Assembly: GCA_021613375.1 (NCBI GenBank) | Contig: CM038726.1 | Coordinates: 6,671,877-6,735,876, forward strand | DNA length: 64,000 bases | Origin: Megaleporinus macrocephalus | Taxonomy: Eukaryota > Chordata > Actinopteri > Characiformes > Anostomidae | Direction: 5' to 3' | Shown here: piece by piece, positions 12,431-23,909 of the stretch | How positions within the stretch are numbered: the stretch's first letter is position 1 | How the letters are laid out: every line of letters begins with the position of its first letter | The notes under the pieces: model-generated | Told to the model about the DNA's origin: nothing | Seen by the model: only the letters and a program-made list of their open reading frames with translations | The model's database searches: none | Made by a program: the position numbers and the translations under genes

Positions 12431-13126
12431 CCATCTGCGATCTGATGTGCTCTTTCTGTTTCTGCACCTTCATCATCCTCTCTTTTACTCTCTCTTCCTC
12501 TGCTCTCCTCTTCTCTTCCACCTCCTGTTGAATCTTTCTGTCCATTTCAAAATGGAGTCCACTGTTTCCTGCCACCATCTTCTCCAGCAGCTCTGTGACC
12601 TGAGAGTCATCACTCCTGTTCTTATTGTTGAGAACATGATACCTGTTCCCACATTTCTCCACCAGCCACTGGAGGTCCTTTCCTTCACTCTCAATGTACT
12701 GCTCTATGGGTGTGTCTCCCAGACAGTCTCCACAGGTAAACAGAACTATAGTGTGACTCCAGACTGTATCAGTTAGAAGTTTCAGATATCCTTCTAACAC
12801 GTTTCTCTCTTTATCTTTAGAAACACTGTCCACACGTATGATCAGTAGAACAGCATGAGGTCCTGGAGGACACAGAGACACACTGAGTACAATCTCCTGT
12901 TTCAGTAACTCAGTGCTCTCTTCTACAGGATAATTACTCCACCATCCTGGAGCTTCAACCACAGTGATGTGTCTCTCTGCTACTTCTCTCTGTCTCTTCA
13001 CACACTGAGCAGTTGTTTTTAACTCAAACTCCTCTCTGTTCAGGATGGTGTTTCCTGCTGAACTTTTTCCAGCATTTCTGTTTCCCAGCAGCACAATCCT
13101 CAGATCTGAGAGACGATGTACATCAC
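12431..13126 (-). CDS. AIG1-domain exon (GIMAP GTPase module 4, first of left array)
   Basis: A 696-base exon, nine bases shorter than its neighbours because three residues (I-E-E) are missing just after L-L-E-K near residue 184; the frame and phase 1 ends are preserved. P-loop is GNRNAGKS, G4 is T-C-G-D, and the E-A-P-G and C-P-P-G-P-H-A boxes are intact. The exon ends at ATGG followed by GTGAGT. It lies 198 bases downstream of a short exon (13325-13371) that can supply the start codon: M-G joins in frame to D-V-H-R-L-S-D-L. This makes it the likely first GTPase domain of the left gene. Confidence 0.88.
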
Positions 13127-13324
13127 CTGCTGGGAAAAGAATAATCTTAGAAAAGAATAAACTTAACAAATGAAATGCAACCTAATGCTAGTCACACTTG
13201 CGTAAGTGTTTCATGCAGAAAAATATAACCATGCCATTTCGTATATTATAACTAGACTACTCTAGATGTGTATAGTGCAATACAAATTCTGTTTATGTTC
13301 ATTATTAAAACATAATCCACTTAC

Positions 13325-13371
13325 CCATATTTGTGCTGTCTTCTGTTTTAAGCTTTATAAAGTTTACATGC
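13325..13371 (-). CDS. Candidate start-codon exon of the left GIMAP gene
   Basis: A 47-base exon on the minus strand with a pyrimidine-rich acceptor (T-rich tract ending AATCCAG) and a GTAAGT donor. Its only useful ATG is at 13328-13326, four bases before the donor, in good context (AATATGG). The single G left over completes GGT with the first two bases of the AIG1 exon at 13126, so the protein would begin M-G-D-V-H-R-L-S. The preceding bases contain in-frame stops and would be 5' UTR. Splice-site strength and phase support it; no transcript evidence is available. Confidence 0.5.
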
Positions 13372-14095
13372 CTGGATTAAAAAAATAAAATACATTCAGT
13401 TAATTTATTAAGCCAATCCTTTTCACATAAAACCCATTAGCAGGTTACATGCAGTAAAGCTCCACTTGTTTCTATCCTAATAGAACTAATAATACATATC
13501 AATATACAATGTAATGCTGAGCAAACCATGACAAAGATTCTAACACATTTTTAATGCTCACATTGTTTATTACACCTGACTAGAAAAATTCAAGCCCCAG
13601 AAAACAAACTATAATACCATGATACTCTAAATGTTTAATACTAAACTTGAATTCTATATTAAACATCCAGTAACATTTGATCGAAAAATAAAAGATATAA
13701 GTAAGATGAAACACAGTTTAAACAGACAGGCGAATGAAGGAAAATGTTTTGTGTGGGCGGGGCCAGACACATTAGCCTTATGATTAGGATTCAGACCTCC
13801 CAGTTTACATGGAGAGGAGAAAAATATATCAGCAATTTGAAATATTCTGTAACCATAACCGTCTACTGCACAAATTCTGATGGTACATGATCAAAATTAT
13901 TCCACATGATTTCCTGCTTCATTTTAAGACATTTTATGGCCTAAAGATTTTTTTCAAAATATTTTTCATTGCCTAAAATTGTGTGAATTTAACTATGAAT
14001 TTTTACATCAGACAATGCTCAGAAAGCAAAACTACAAAATCTATTAAATATGTCAACAAATCATTAAACAAAAAGGGAAAAAATATTTAAATATA

Positions 14096-15668
14096 CAGTG
14101 CCTTGCAAAAGTATTCGTCCCCCTTGAACTTTTCAACCTTTTGCCACATTTCAGGCTTCAAAAATAAAGATATGAAATTGTATCTTTTTGTGAAGAATCA
14201 ACAAGTTAATTTTTTTAGAAATAAAAAAACTGAAAAGTGGGGTGTGCAATATTATCTGGCCCTCTTGCATTAATACTTTGTAGCACCACCTTTACTGCGA
14301 TTACAGCTGCAGGTAGTTCGGGGTATGTCTCTATTAGTTTTGCACATAGAGAGACTGAAATTTTTGCCCATTCTTACTTGCAAAACAGCTCAAGCTCAGT
14401 GAGGTTGGATGGAGAACATTTGTGAACAGCAGTTTTCAGCTCTTTCCACAGATTCTCGATTCGATTCAGGTCTGGACTTTGACTTGGCCATTCTAACACC
14501 TGGATACGTTTATTTGTGAACCAATACATTATAGATTTTGCTTTATGTTTTGGATCATTGTCTTGTTGAAAGATAAAAAAAAGTCTCAGGTCTTTTGCAG
14601 ACTCCTACAGGTTTTCTTCCAGAACGGTCCTGTATTCGGCTCCATCCATCTTCCCATCAATTGTAACCATCTTCCCGTCCCTGCTGAAGAAGAGCAGGCC
14701 CCAACCATGATGCTGCCACCACCATGTTTGACAGTGGGGATGGTGTGTTCAGGGTGATGAGTTGTGTTGCTTTTACGCCAAACATAACATTTTGCATTGT
14801 GGCCAAAAAGTTTGATTTTGGTTTCATCTGACCAGATCAACTTCTTCCACGTTGGTGTGTCTCTCAGGTGGCTTGCGGCAAACTTTAAACGAGACTTTTT
14901 ATGGAAATCTTTAAGAAATGCCTTTCTTCTTGCCACTCTTTCATAAAGGCCAGATTTGTGCAGTGTATGAGTGATTGTTGTTCTATGGACAGATTCTCCC
15001 ACCTCAGCTGTAGATCTCTGCAGCTCATCCGAAGTGATCATGGGCCTCTTGGCTGCATCTCTGATCAGTCTTCTCCTTGTTTGAGCTGAAAGTTTAGAGG
15101 GACGGCCGGGTCTTGGTAGATTTGCAGTCGTCTGATACTCCTTCCATTTCAATATGATCGCTTGCACAGTGCTCCTGAGATGTTTAAAGCTTGGGAAATT
15201 TTTTTATATCCAAATCCGGCTTTGAACTTCTCCACAACAGTATCTCGGACCTGCCTGGTGTGTTCCTTGGTCTTCATGATGCTCTCTGTGCTTTAAACAG
15301 AACTCTGAGACAATCACAGAGCAGGTGCATTTATACAGAGACTTGATTCCACACAGGTGGATTCTATTTATCATCATCAGTCATTTAGGTCAACATTGGA
15401 TCATTCAGAGATCCTCACTGAACTTCTGGAGTAAGTTTGCTGCATTGAAAGTAAAGGGGCTGAATAATATTGCATGCCCCATTTTTCAGTTTTTTATTTC
15501 TAAAAAAAGTTTAAAATATCCAATAAATTTCGTTCCACTTCATGATTGTGTCCCACTTGTTGTTGATTCTTCACAAAAAAATACAATTTCATATCTTCAT
15601 GTTTGAAGCCTGAAATGTGGCAAAAGGTTGAAAAGTTCAAGGGGTCAGAATACTTTTGCAAGGCACTG
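14096..15668 (-). mobile_element. Tc1/mariner element 1
   Basis: Bounded by TA dinucleotides (14094-14095 and 15669-15670) with ends CAGTGCCTTGCAAAAGTATTC and its reverse complement; the outer similarity extends over about 60 bases and continues imperfectly inward. The body encodes a DD34E transposase on the minus strand. It lies upstream of the left GIMAP gene, probably in a 5' UTR intron. The copy looks fairly young but has frame breaks. Confidence 0.9.
14270..15277 (-). pseudogene. Tc1-like transposase (DD34E), frameshifted
   Basis: From an ATG at 15277 the minus strand codes a paired-type helix-turn-helix region with a G-R-P-S-K-L-S hinge, then the catalytic core: first Asp in I-W-S-D-E-T-K, second in Q-Q-D-N-D-P-K-H, and Glu in [11 protein letters not shown], ending at a stop near 14270. 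Frame breaks occur near the start and at about 14720 and 14590 (an A-rich run), so no single frame covers the catalytic triad. The length of about 335 codons is normal for the family. Inactive as it stands. Confidence 0.85.
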
Positions 15669-16232
15669 TATTTACATACTGAAGTTGATAAATGCGTCAT
15701 GTAATGTTTTCTGTTTGAGCAGCTGCTTTACAGACATCTGCAGGTCACCTAAGAGTTTAACATTTCATGATATAACCTATAGAAACTTACCTATAGTTTA
15801 ACCTAAAACTTAACCTATAGGTTTTAACCTACAAATCCCCCACAAGTTAAATAAGTCAAAGGGAAAGTTAAATCTAGCTTGTGTTAATGAATAAAAAAAA
15901 ATAAGGTCATAACATAGTCAGACGCGTCACAGCTGCATTGGAGTTACTGTCTTAGGGAGCCAAAGTGCAGTAATTGTGGATTTGCCGAAGGACAAAAAGA
16001 CAAAACTTATCAGAAATACAACACTGATTATGTTCTCTGTGATTATGTTTAACCCAACAAAGCTTAATCTCCATGACAAAACCTGACCTGATTAAATAAA
16101 TAAATCAAACTCTTTAAAAAACGTTTTTGATCTTTGCTGTGATTTTTAAGTAAATTAACCACAAAAAGCACTTTTTAATATAAAGATTTTTAAATTTCTA
16201 CAGAATCGTAACATTACTAACACAATCCTTAC

Positions 16233-16258
16233 CTGCCAGTCTGCTGATGAAGAGCTAT
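16233..16258 (-). other. Candidate 26-base non-coding exon upstream of GIMAP gene B
   Basis: Minus strand: a T-rich acceptor (GTTTTTCTTTTTAG) and a GGCAG/GTAAGG donor enclose 26 bases. It would be a 5' UTR exon leading to the start exon at 13325-13371. Supported only by splice-site quality and position. Confidence 0.25.
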
Positions 16259-16421
16259 CTAAAAAGAAAAACACTGAACAAGTTTCTTGTATATGTACAG
16301 CAGTTTCTCCTTCATGACCAGTCAGGCAGGTTTGACATAAAAACAAAACAAAAGCAGTTTTAACCCCTTCACCAGAGCACACTGTGACGCCCAACCTCCT
16401 GTTCTGCAACTACTAGAATCC

Positions 16422-16435
16422 CAGTTTTCTTTTCA
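16422..16435 (-). promoter_or_regulatory. IRF/ISRE-like site
   Basis: Minus strand reads GATGAAAAGAAAACTGG, close to the GAAANNGAAACT interferon response element. The similar string GAAAGAAAACT occurs in the putative promoter of the other GIMAP locus at 52137-52147. Its location just upstream of the candidate 5' exon suggests a promoter for gene B. Confidence 0.3.
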
Positions 16436-17439
16436 TCTAGTATAAGTACTGAGTAACAAGTAGAGCGTAAGACGAAAAAAAAAACCCAGAAAGCTTGTTG
16501 TCTATAGGAGATGTAGCTGCTATATAAGTTTTAAACAAAGTGTATAAATAGAGTACAGAAACAGCCTAGAGGAAAAAGGAACACATTCTGATCATAATTG
16601 TGGTACGGTGCTAAAATTAGTCATCTGCTGTCACACCCAACAAATGTAGCTGACTGTTAAATACCAGATCTACATAAAAACCATAGTCGATAATACAAAC
16701 ACTTTTCAACTTTATATTGAAGTGTTACGTGTGCACAAAATGATTGATCCTCTTTTACCTTTTCTTGTGTTTGTCTGTCTTACAGACTTTAAGATTCACT
16801 ACTGTGTAAAAGTCTGAAGTTGATAGTTTAAAAGTCTTTCTCTGATCAGTAAGTTTATGTTCACCGGTAAGAACACCAGATCTGATTAGAACAGCTGTAA
16901 ATAATCATACATACAATACGAAGTAACATGAATATGTTATTGTGAAAGAAGTAGATCAGATCTTGAGCTCCAGTTTGAAGAACAAAGTGTAGTTCCAGAT
17001 TTCTCCTGGATGCCCCAGACATTGTATGAATGTATTCAGTTCCTTCAGCAGCAACCTTGAATTAGCTTAATGAAGTACTGAGCAGTCAAAGCAGGTATTA
17101 GATGAGAACTGTAAATAATACTGGGTTGTCACAAAATCTGATCATACATGGTCACTTTAGGTACATTAGAGAACAAATGTGTTGTTGTAAACTGCTTTCC
17201 ATCTCACTGTCAATGTATGATCATATAACACAAGAAGGATATGAGTACCAGGTATGAACAGGACTCCAGACTTTCTGCCCAGATATGCACCTTCTCACTG
17301 ATTCAGCAATATGTCCATAACAAAGCTTAACGACTAAACTAATGACTTCTGATTAATACAACAACTAAAAGTCACAACCAAGATAATGCTGACTGGGTCT
17401 TTTTAAAAGGTCTAAGAGACGCAAAGGTTTCTTACTGAA

Positions 17440-17475
<36 letters not shown>

Positions 17476-17539
17476 ACATGTAACCTAATAGATGTTAGAA
17501 TGATTGTATGATGGTTGGATAATGTTTGGTGAATTCTTT
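16436..17539. other. Non-coding stretch with an (AT)n run
   Basis: No exon, transposon end or conserved reading frame was recognised. A simple (AT)n repeat lies at 17450-17472. Confidence 0.5.
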
Positions 17540-17655
17540 ACTCGTTCCAGCCTCCACTTCATTTACTAAGACAGGCTGCTGTTTTAAGGATGTCATAGAA
17601 TTCTTCTTTCACAGGTGTTCCTCCAGAGTTAAGAGCTCCACACAAGATAAAGATA
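17540..17655 (-). pseudogene. Relic of a CARD terminal exon
   Basis: Aligns on the minus strand with the 3' part of the intact CARD exon at 26541-26812: both share CCAGCCTCCA, TTCATAGAATTCTTCTTTCACAG-like bases and CCTCC at corresponding spacing. The relic keeps the end of the domain (reading around Q-P-V-L-V-N-E-V-E-A-G) but has a stop and a missing base in the middle, and the N-terminal half is unrecognisable. It shows that a second FIIND-CARD gene once existed in this cluster. Confidence 0.6.
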
Positions 17656-20600
17656 ATCTCAGTCCAGTGGCTGATGCACTCACAAATCAGCTCAAGGCCA
17701 CAGGCTCACTGCGTTCATACTTTGGCTTAAGGCCTTGGGCTCTTTGCAATCACACATCAGCCCTGAGCCCCATTACATGCACTCCAATACCTCAGGGCTA
17801 CAAGCCCACACATGCATGTTAAGGCATTGTGTTTGTTGCAGCTGTGCAGGAAGTGAACATAGCTTGCCAAGAAGAGGCCACTGTGATCTGTAACCGAGTT
17901 AAAGGTGCATGAAGCATGCAAGAGTCTGAGCTGCTGTAATTCTGGTAGTAAGTTCAGGGACTGAAATTGTTCATTCAGTATTCAATGTTGATGCACATCA
18001 GTAACCACCAGCAGTAGCTTTTAGGTATGAGTCATCTGAATTCTTTCACAGTATTTAGTTTAATGTACATTCAGGGTAACAGAGGTCACCCCGCTTTGGC
18101 TGGCGTCTCCCTCTGGGGAGGGTCTCTATATGAACAAGGGGAAAGGGTCTGAGATACGCGAGCTGCTCCTGACCGTGGGTAATTTGTGGATTTGCTTGTC
18201 TATATTTTGGGCTCTAAAACTCAGAAAATCATGTTCTTACAATACATGCTAGAAGCTCTTCATAGTTAAAACAGACACCAGAGCGTCGTCTAATACAGCT
18301 GCTGAAGTTGCTGCGGTGGTTCCTCATTACAGAAAGAGCTGAGATTGTTCTGAACAGGTGATCTGAATCATATGGGTATGAAGTCAAATCATGATTAATG
18401 GTAAATTATTAAGAGATATGTAGAAACCAAGAGATGCTCTTAGAGCCTGAAGGGTAAAGCACTAATGTTCTTAGATATCAAATTAAAGTTGTTACTGTGA
18501 AACTTTAAGATGATCTTCTTCAACCAGCACACAGTGATCCACTCACACAGCATGACTGCTACTTACAGTCACTGTTGGGGTTGTGATGCTAATAAAGGTG
18601 GAGCTGCTCGTCTCTTCAGTCTCTTGAACGCTGAGTTGAAGCTGCTCCATGTTGTCTGAGTGTTGGAGAAACTGTCCAGAGTGAAATGTACCGACTGCAG
18701 AGTTAAAGTTGTTCAGGATTCTGTTAAAGATGTGGGAGCTGAAGTTCAGCAGCTTGTTGTGCTAATTTTCTGTTCCACCAATGTTGCTGAAGGTGGACTG
18801 GAAATTTTGATTAGGGAGCTGGTGAATAGGAAGTAACTTCAGCCTCGCTGCACATCAGCAATGCCTGCTGATAATTTGGTTTCTTGGAAAAGGTATGAAA
18901 AGTACCAACATCCCACTTACAGCCTGGAACAGTAGATTTCCCAACATTTTCATTGCTGTTGTTGTTTGTAAATTTTGGGGACATACTTATAAATGAGTTA
19001 AGACAACTCTGCATTAATATGCAACAGTTTAGGATTTTGGTATCAAAGCTTTGGGAACAAGAGTGTTTGAGGTTCACAGTATGTCAGTTACATGTAGTTA
19101 AGTCTATTATTCGGCTAAGCAAATGTAAATACAGTTTTCCATGTATTTTCCAATACTTTAAAGTATTGAAAGGGTCACTTTTTAAACAGTGGATTTTAAG
19201 GTTTTGTTTGTTTTTAAGTGGGTAAATGTTTTCAAAGTATTCTCTTAATACGTAAAAGTAACTTTGATCTGAATGATGCCTTTTTAAAAATGAAAACAGC
19301 TTTGAATTCTCAATATATCCACATGGCGGGAAAGGAAGGTCCTGTTAATCAAACAGCAACATGCAGAAACTAAAATTCAGACTTCTGTTAGTTAAATAGT
19401 TTTACCTGCTGGACCTGCTGAGCAGGGCTGCCTGTGTAACATGATCTGACACGGCAAAACAGGAACAAGGCTTAGTTCTGTCACACTATCACACACTCAA
19501 CATATTAATGGTAAAGGTAAGAAAAACTAACAACCACTAAGAATATGCATTCTAGCTGAAGAGCAGATCCATAAATATTTATTAAAACATCGTTATAGGA
19601 AATATTGTAGAGCCTTACTAATATGTCAACAAAGCTTCTGATGAAACAGTAAAGCAGCACCTGTTACTTTATTTACGTTACAATTTTTTATTATGAGTTT
19701 GATCTGATACATAAAGAAACATCAACATGTAACAATGAACTGCTCATTCAGGTTTATTGTTGGAATCTGCTAAATTACCACCACCTACTGGTGATAAAGC
19801 AGAACTGTGCAATACTCCACTCTCTACTGCAAATGCTTTCCCTACATACACTGATACACATATGCAGACGTACACTGATACGGAGCTGCAAGTCAAATAA
19901 AACCTGAACTTTTTAGTAAGTAATTGAAGACACTCTGTATCTATTGTGAGCATATGGCACTGTAAGATGTTGGAATTTGTTGTTAAACTACACTGTTGAT
20001 CATTTCAATGATAGAAGGGTTTTTTGCTACTTCTGCTTCATGTTAGATTTTTAAGTTTTATTTAATGTATTTCTCTAAAAGTCTATTGTATTAAGTATTA
20101 TAGTCACGAGCTTCTTTAGAATGTTTGTCTGTGCAGTCCAACGACTCACAGCATTACTTGCTTAGTAGAGTCTATATTATTTATTAGCCGGCTTTCTATT
20201 CAAGCGTTTCACAAATATTATGCACATTAGCGACATATTGGCAACATTTTTAAATGAAGTTTCTATCCATTACAGTTATGTGACTAAACTTGAGATGATG
20301 TAGGCTACCAAGATTAGGAGCTGCATCTTAACAAGCGAGATGAAGAGACTGAATTTGGTTTCTGCTTTAGGTAGAATTATCTTCACAGCAGTTTGCCATT
20401 TCGTTTGCAGCTTGGAGACGGAGGGCAGGACGAGCAACAGTTCACTGAAATCTTGCATTTGGGGACGCAAACGCACCCGAGAATTCTGGGAGAACATTGT
20501 ACAGAGCTGGTTTTCATACCAGCTTTGGACTTGGCACTTTAGAATATCAAAAGCAAACTTAAAAACCATTAAAAATAGAAATATTTCAAAACAGCTTGGA

Positions 20601-21840
20601 AAAAGTTCTGTTTCCATTGCCATACATTGAAAATTAAGAATGTTTTTGTCCTCTCCCAAACATATACCATTTTGGACATACTTGTTTTCCTTTGGACAGC
20701 GATGATATGTAAATGAGCTGTGTTCTTACTGGCTGCTCTGTGTTGCGCTTCCTTAAAAAAGCAGTGCAGGCTCAAAGGCTACTTGTATTTTCAACATGAA
20801 AGCTAAACTGCTTAGGAGATTATATGTAAATACACTGGTTTTATAACAAGAGGAAGGTAGTGATTTCAAAACTGGCTATTTTTCTAGTTTAGTTTCTATA
20901 GATTCCATGAACTCTAGAAACAATGGTATATTTTAAATACAATGTTTACATCCAATTCTTATTCCAAAAAAGCAAGGAAAATTCAGTTTTCCTCAATATG
21001 TGTCCTTGTTTGTGCTTGATATTTTACTCTTTAACTACAGCTACAAAGTTTAACTTTAACTACAAAGTTTTAGCCTGATTTTCTATTTTTGTAAGATGTT
21101 TGTAAAGTGTTCTCAGAATGTATTGTGAGATGGCCACCAGTATAACTGAATGAAAGATTCAGCCAACAGCCCAGCTCCATCCTCAACCTGCTACATCTGC
21201 TCCAACTAACAAACCTCTCCAGAAGTCTGATTTGCTGTATCAGGTACATCTGTAATAAGTGGAGAGGACATGTTAGTTTTGAAATGTTTATTATGTTTGG
21301 GTCAAAGATTTCTAGACACTCTCTAGACAATTTGACATCAACTGACAGATTTTAGTGAAATATTCTTCAGCTCTAACTGTGATATCTGCGTTTCTAAACC
21401 ATTTATTTATTTAACTTTGTATATAGACATAACGGTGGGATTTAAAGTTTTTCAGTCATCTGTTCACGTTTTAAAAGTCAAGTAGCAAACACCCAGAAAA
21501 GAGCATAGTGGGATCTACAGAAACCAGTATTAGAAATTGTCTTTCTTTTTTGGGGTTGTTTCTCTAGAGCTCCAGATTCATTAATGCAGCTATACTCTTA
21601 AAGGACAATGCCACAAATTTTGTTCATCGATTTTTAAATAATTTAGTCTCTGACATGTTTATTTGTCAAGTATCAGGTGTACAAGGAACTTCTCAACATA
21701 AAATTAATTCCAATAAATAAATAAAACATTACAAACTACATGGAACAAATAAAGAAAATACACAAACAATATGTGCAATGTGAGATACATACAGATATAG
21801 CCAAGTAATGATGTACATATATACAGTATGTAGGGTTAGA
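17656..21840. other. Long stretch without recognisable genes
   Basis: Open frames here are short, overlap each other on both strands and resemble no family I know. The longest, at 20276-20659 on the minus strand, has no splice-site or homology support. No transposon ends were identified. Confidence 0.4.
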
Positions 21841-21871
<31 letters not shown>

Positions 21872-21879
21872 TGAGAGTG
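21841..21879. repeat. (GA)n microsatellite
   Basis: Run of GA dinucleotides with a few GT interruptions, directly adjoining the left end of Tc1 element 2. Confidence 0.85.
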
Positions 21880-21881
21880 TA

Positions 21882-23026
21882 CAGGGGTTGGACAATGAAA
21901 CTGAAACACCTGTCATTTTAGTGTAGGAGGTTTCATGGCTAAATTGGACCAGTCTGGTGGCCAATCTTTATTAATTGCACATTGCACCAGTAAGATCAGA
22001 GTGTGAAGTTCAGTTAGCAGGTAAGAGCACAGTTTAGCTCAAAATATTGCAATAACACAACATTATGGGACGTACCAGAGTTCAAAAGAGGACAAATTGT
22101 TGGTGCACGTCTTGCTGGTGCATCTGTGACCAAGACAGCAAGTCTTTGTGATGTATTAAGAGCCATGGTATCCAGGGTAACGTCAGCATACCACCAAGAA
22201 GGACCAACCACATCCAACAGGATTAACTGTGGACGCAAGAGGAAGCTGTCTGAAAGGGATGTTGGGTTCTAACCCGGATTGTATCCAAAAAACATAAAAC
22301 CAAGGCTGCCCAGAATCACGGCAGAATTAAATGTGCACCTCAGCTTCTCCTGTTTCCACCAGAACTGTCCGTCAGGAGCTCCACAGGGTCAATGTGCACG
22401 GCTGGGCTGCTATAGCCAAACCTTTGGTCACTCGTGCCAATGCCAAACGTCGGTTTCAATGGTGCAAGGAGCGCAAATCTTGGGCTGTGGACAATGTGAA
22501 ACATATATTGATCTCTGACGAGTCCACCTTTACTGTTTTCCCCACATCCGGGAGAGTTACGGTGTGGAGAAGCCCCAAAGAAGCATATCACCCAGACTGT
22601 TGCATGCCCAGAGTGAAGCATGGGGGTGGATCAGTGATGGTTTGGGCTTCCATATCATGGCATTCCCTTGGCCCAATACTTTTGCTAGATGGGCGCGTCA
22701 CTGCCAAGAACTACCGAACCATTCTGGAGGACCATGTGCATCCAATGGTTCAAACATTGTATCCTGAAGGCGGTGCCGTGTATCAGGATGACAATGCACC
22801 AATACACACAGCAGGACTGGTGAATGATTGGTTTGATGAACATGAAAGTGAAGTTGAACATCTCACATGGCCTGCACAGTCACCAGATCTAAATATCATT
22901 GAGCCACTTTGGGGTGTTTTGGAGGAGCGAGTCAGGAAACGTTTTCCTCCACCAGCATCACGTAGTGACCTGACCACTATCCTGCAAGAAGAATGGCTTA
23001 AAATCAGTTTCATTGTCCAACCCCTG
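21882..23026 (+). mobile_element. Tc1/mariner element 2
   Basis: Begins CAGGGGTTGGACAATGAAAC and ends with the reverse complement GTTTCATTGTCCAACCCCTG, flanked by TA (21880-21881, 23027-23028). At 1145 bases it is shorter than a typical full element. The plus strand encodes a nearly complete transposase. Confidence 0.9.
22064..23026 (+). pseudogene. Tc1-like transposase, nearly intact
   Basis: The catalytic core is open from 22331 onward: first Asp in L-I-S-D-E-S-T, second in Y-Q-D-D-N-A-P-I-H, and Glu in S-P-D-L-N-I-I-E-P-L-W, with G-G-G-S-V-M-V-W between. The N-terminal helix-turn-helix part (about 22080-22330) lies in another frame, ends at a TAA at about 22270 and needs a frameshift to join. 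The open frame runs past the right inverted repeat into flanking DNA. Confidence 0.85.
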
Positions 23027-23443
23027 TATATTACAACAAGTGGGAAAAGTTCTTAATGAGAAAGATTAATATATACAGTAGTTATATACATTATAGTGTA
23101 TGCAACATGCAAATGTGCAGCAGAGGGATGTAAGAAACATACTTGAATAGGAGAATGATGTTCTGGGGAAAGAAACTGTGGAGGTGGTGGTCAGAGTGTG
23201 ACAGAGATTTAAGGGGGTCAGCCATGATTTTCCGTGTCTTCTTCCTCGTCCTAGATGAGTAAAGATCTTTGAGGGTAGAGAGCTGACAGCCGGTGATTTT
23301 CTCTGCATATGGTATGTGAGGATGCAGAGCTGAACCATACAGAACATGTGATGATAGAACCAGTAGTGTTTAAGGCAGCACAAATTTCTAATTTTTCAGC
23401 TGTCACAGGAATATAAGCACTGCCCAACCTTCTTCAGAGCTAC

Positions 23444-23771
23444 CCCAGCTGGTATATCAATGTTGAATCAACGTTAATGTTATGGTTGAATCAACCTTGA
23501 ATAAACCATAGCGCACATTTGGGATGGTTAAAATTGTATGGGGGAGGAAAAAACTTGATGCTATGATTAAAAAAAATGATTATTTTTATTTTTTCATTCT
23601 TCCTGTACATGTATAAATGGAATTAAGTGCTTCGAAAGGCAGAATGTTGAATTTCAATGTTGGTACAAACATTTAATAAATGTTGTTTCAACGTTGTTTC
23701 AACATTGAAACAACAACGCACATTATTTCAACCATATTTCAACGTTGGAGGTCGGTTGTGTGCCAGCAGGG
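23444..23771. mobile_element. MITE rich in CAACGTTG-type palindromes
   Basis: Ends CCCAGCTGG and CCAGCAGGG are near-perfect inverted repeats. The interior carries repeated TCAACGTT, AACGTTG and TTTCAACG motifs near both ends, so each end can fold back on itself. No coding capacity. A related CAACGTTGTGA-rich sequence lies at 55440-55615. Confidence 0.5.
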
Positions 23772-23895
23772 ACAGTGCTATGTCTGTGCCATTCAGGATC
23801 AATGCTCAGTTTTCGTGTGTTTAGTTCCAGGTTGTTAGTTCTACACCACGACACTGTCAAGTCAAAATGAGAATTAAAACCGGAGCTCATTAAAA

Positions 23896-23909
23896 GCGAA
23901 AGTGAAACT
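23896..23909 (+). promoter_or_regulatory. Perfect ISRE (interferon-stimulated response element)
   Basis: GCGAAAGTGAAACT matches the full ISRE consensus bound by ISGF3 and IRF factors. It sits in a short CpG-containing stretch (23880-24120) between the two GIMAP loci. It could serve a promoter in either direction; no first exon is firmly visible next to it. Confidence 0.4.

Larger units (their letters stand above)
1..13371 (-). other. Gene model B: multi-AIG1 GIMAP gene, 3' end beyond window
   Basis: Joining 13325-13371, 12431-13126, 7530-8234, 5390-6094, 3247-3951 and 1-21 keeps one reading frame because every AIG1 exon is a multiple of three with phase 1 borders. No promoter or start exon was recognised in the introns between them, and no terminal exon with a stop codon lies inside the window. 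The family precedent is GIMAP8, which has three AIG1 domains in one chain; this would have at least five. The alternative is separate single-domain genes with unrecognised first exons. By comparison with the locus at 26.5-50.8 kb, a FIIND-CARD end might lie to the left of position 1. Confidence 0.45.

Noticed and set aside
12447..12776. Plus-strand frames across the GIMAP exons (also at 5511, 7651, 43612, 49573)
   Set aside because: They recur in each copy only because the AIG1 coding sequence on the other strand is conserved.
20276..20659. 127-codon minus-strand frame
   Set aside because: No family resemblance, overlapping frames of similar length on the other strand, no splice-site or promoter support. 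Could be a decayed repeat.
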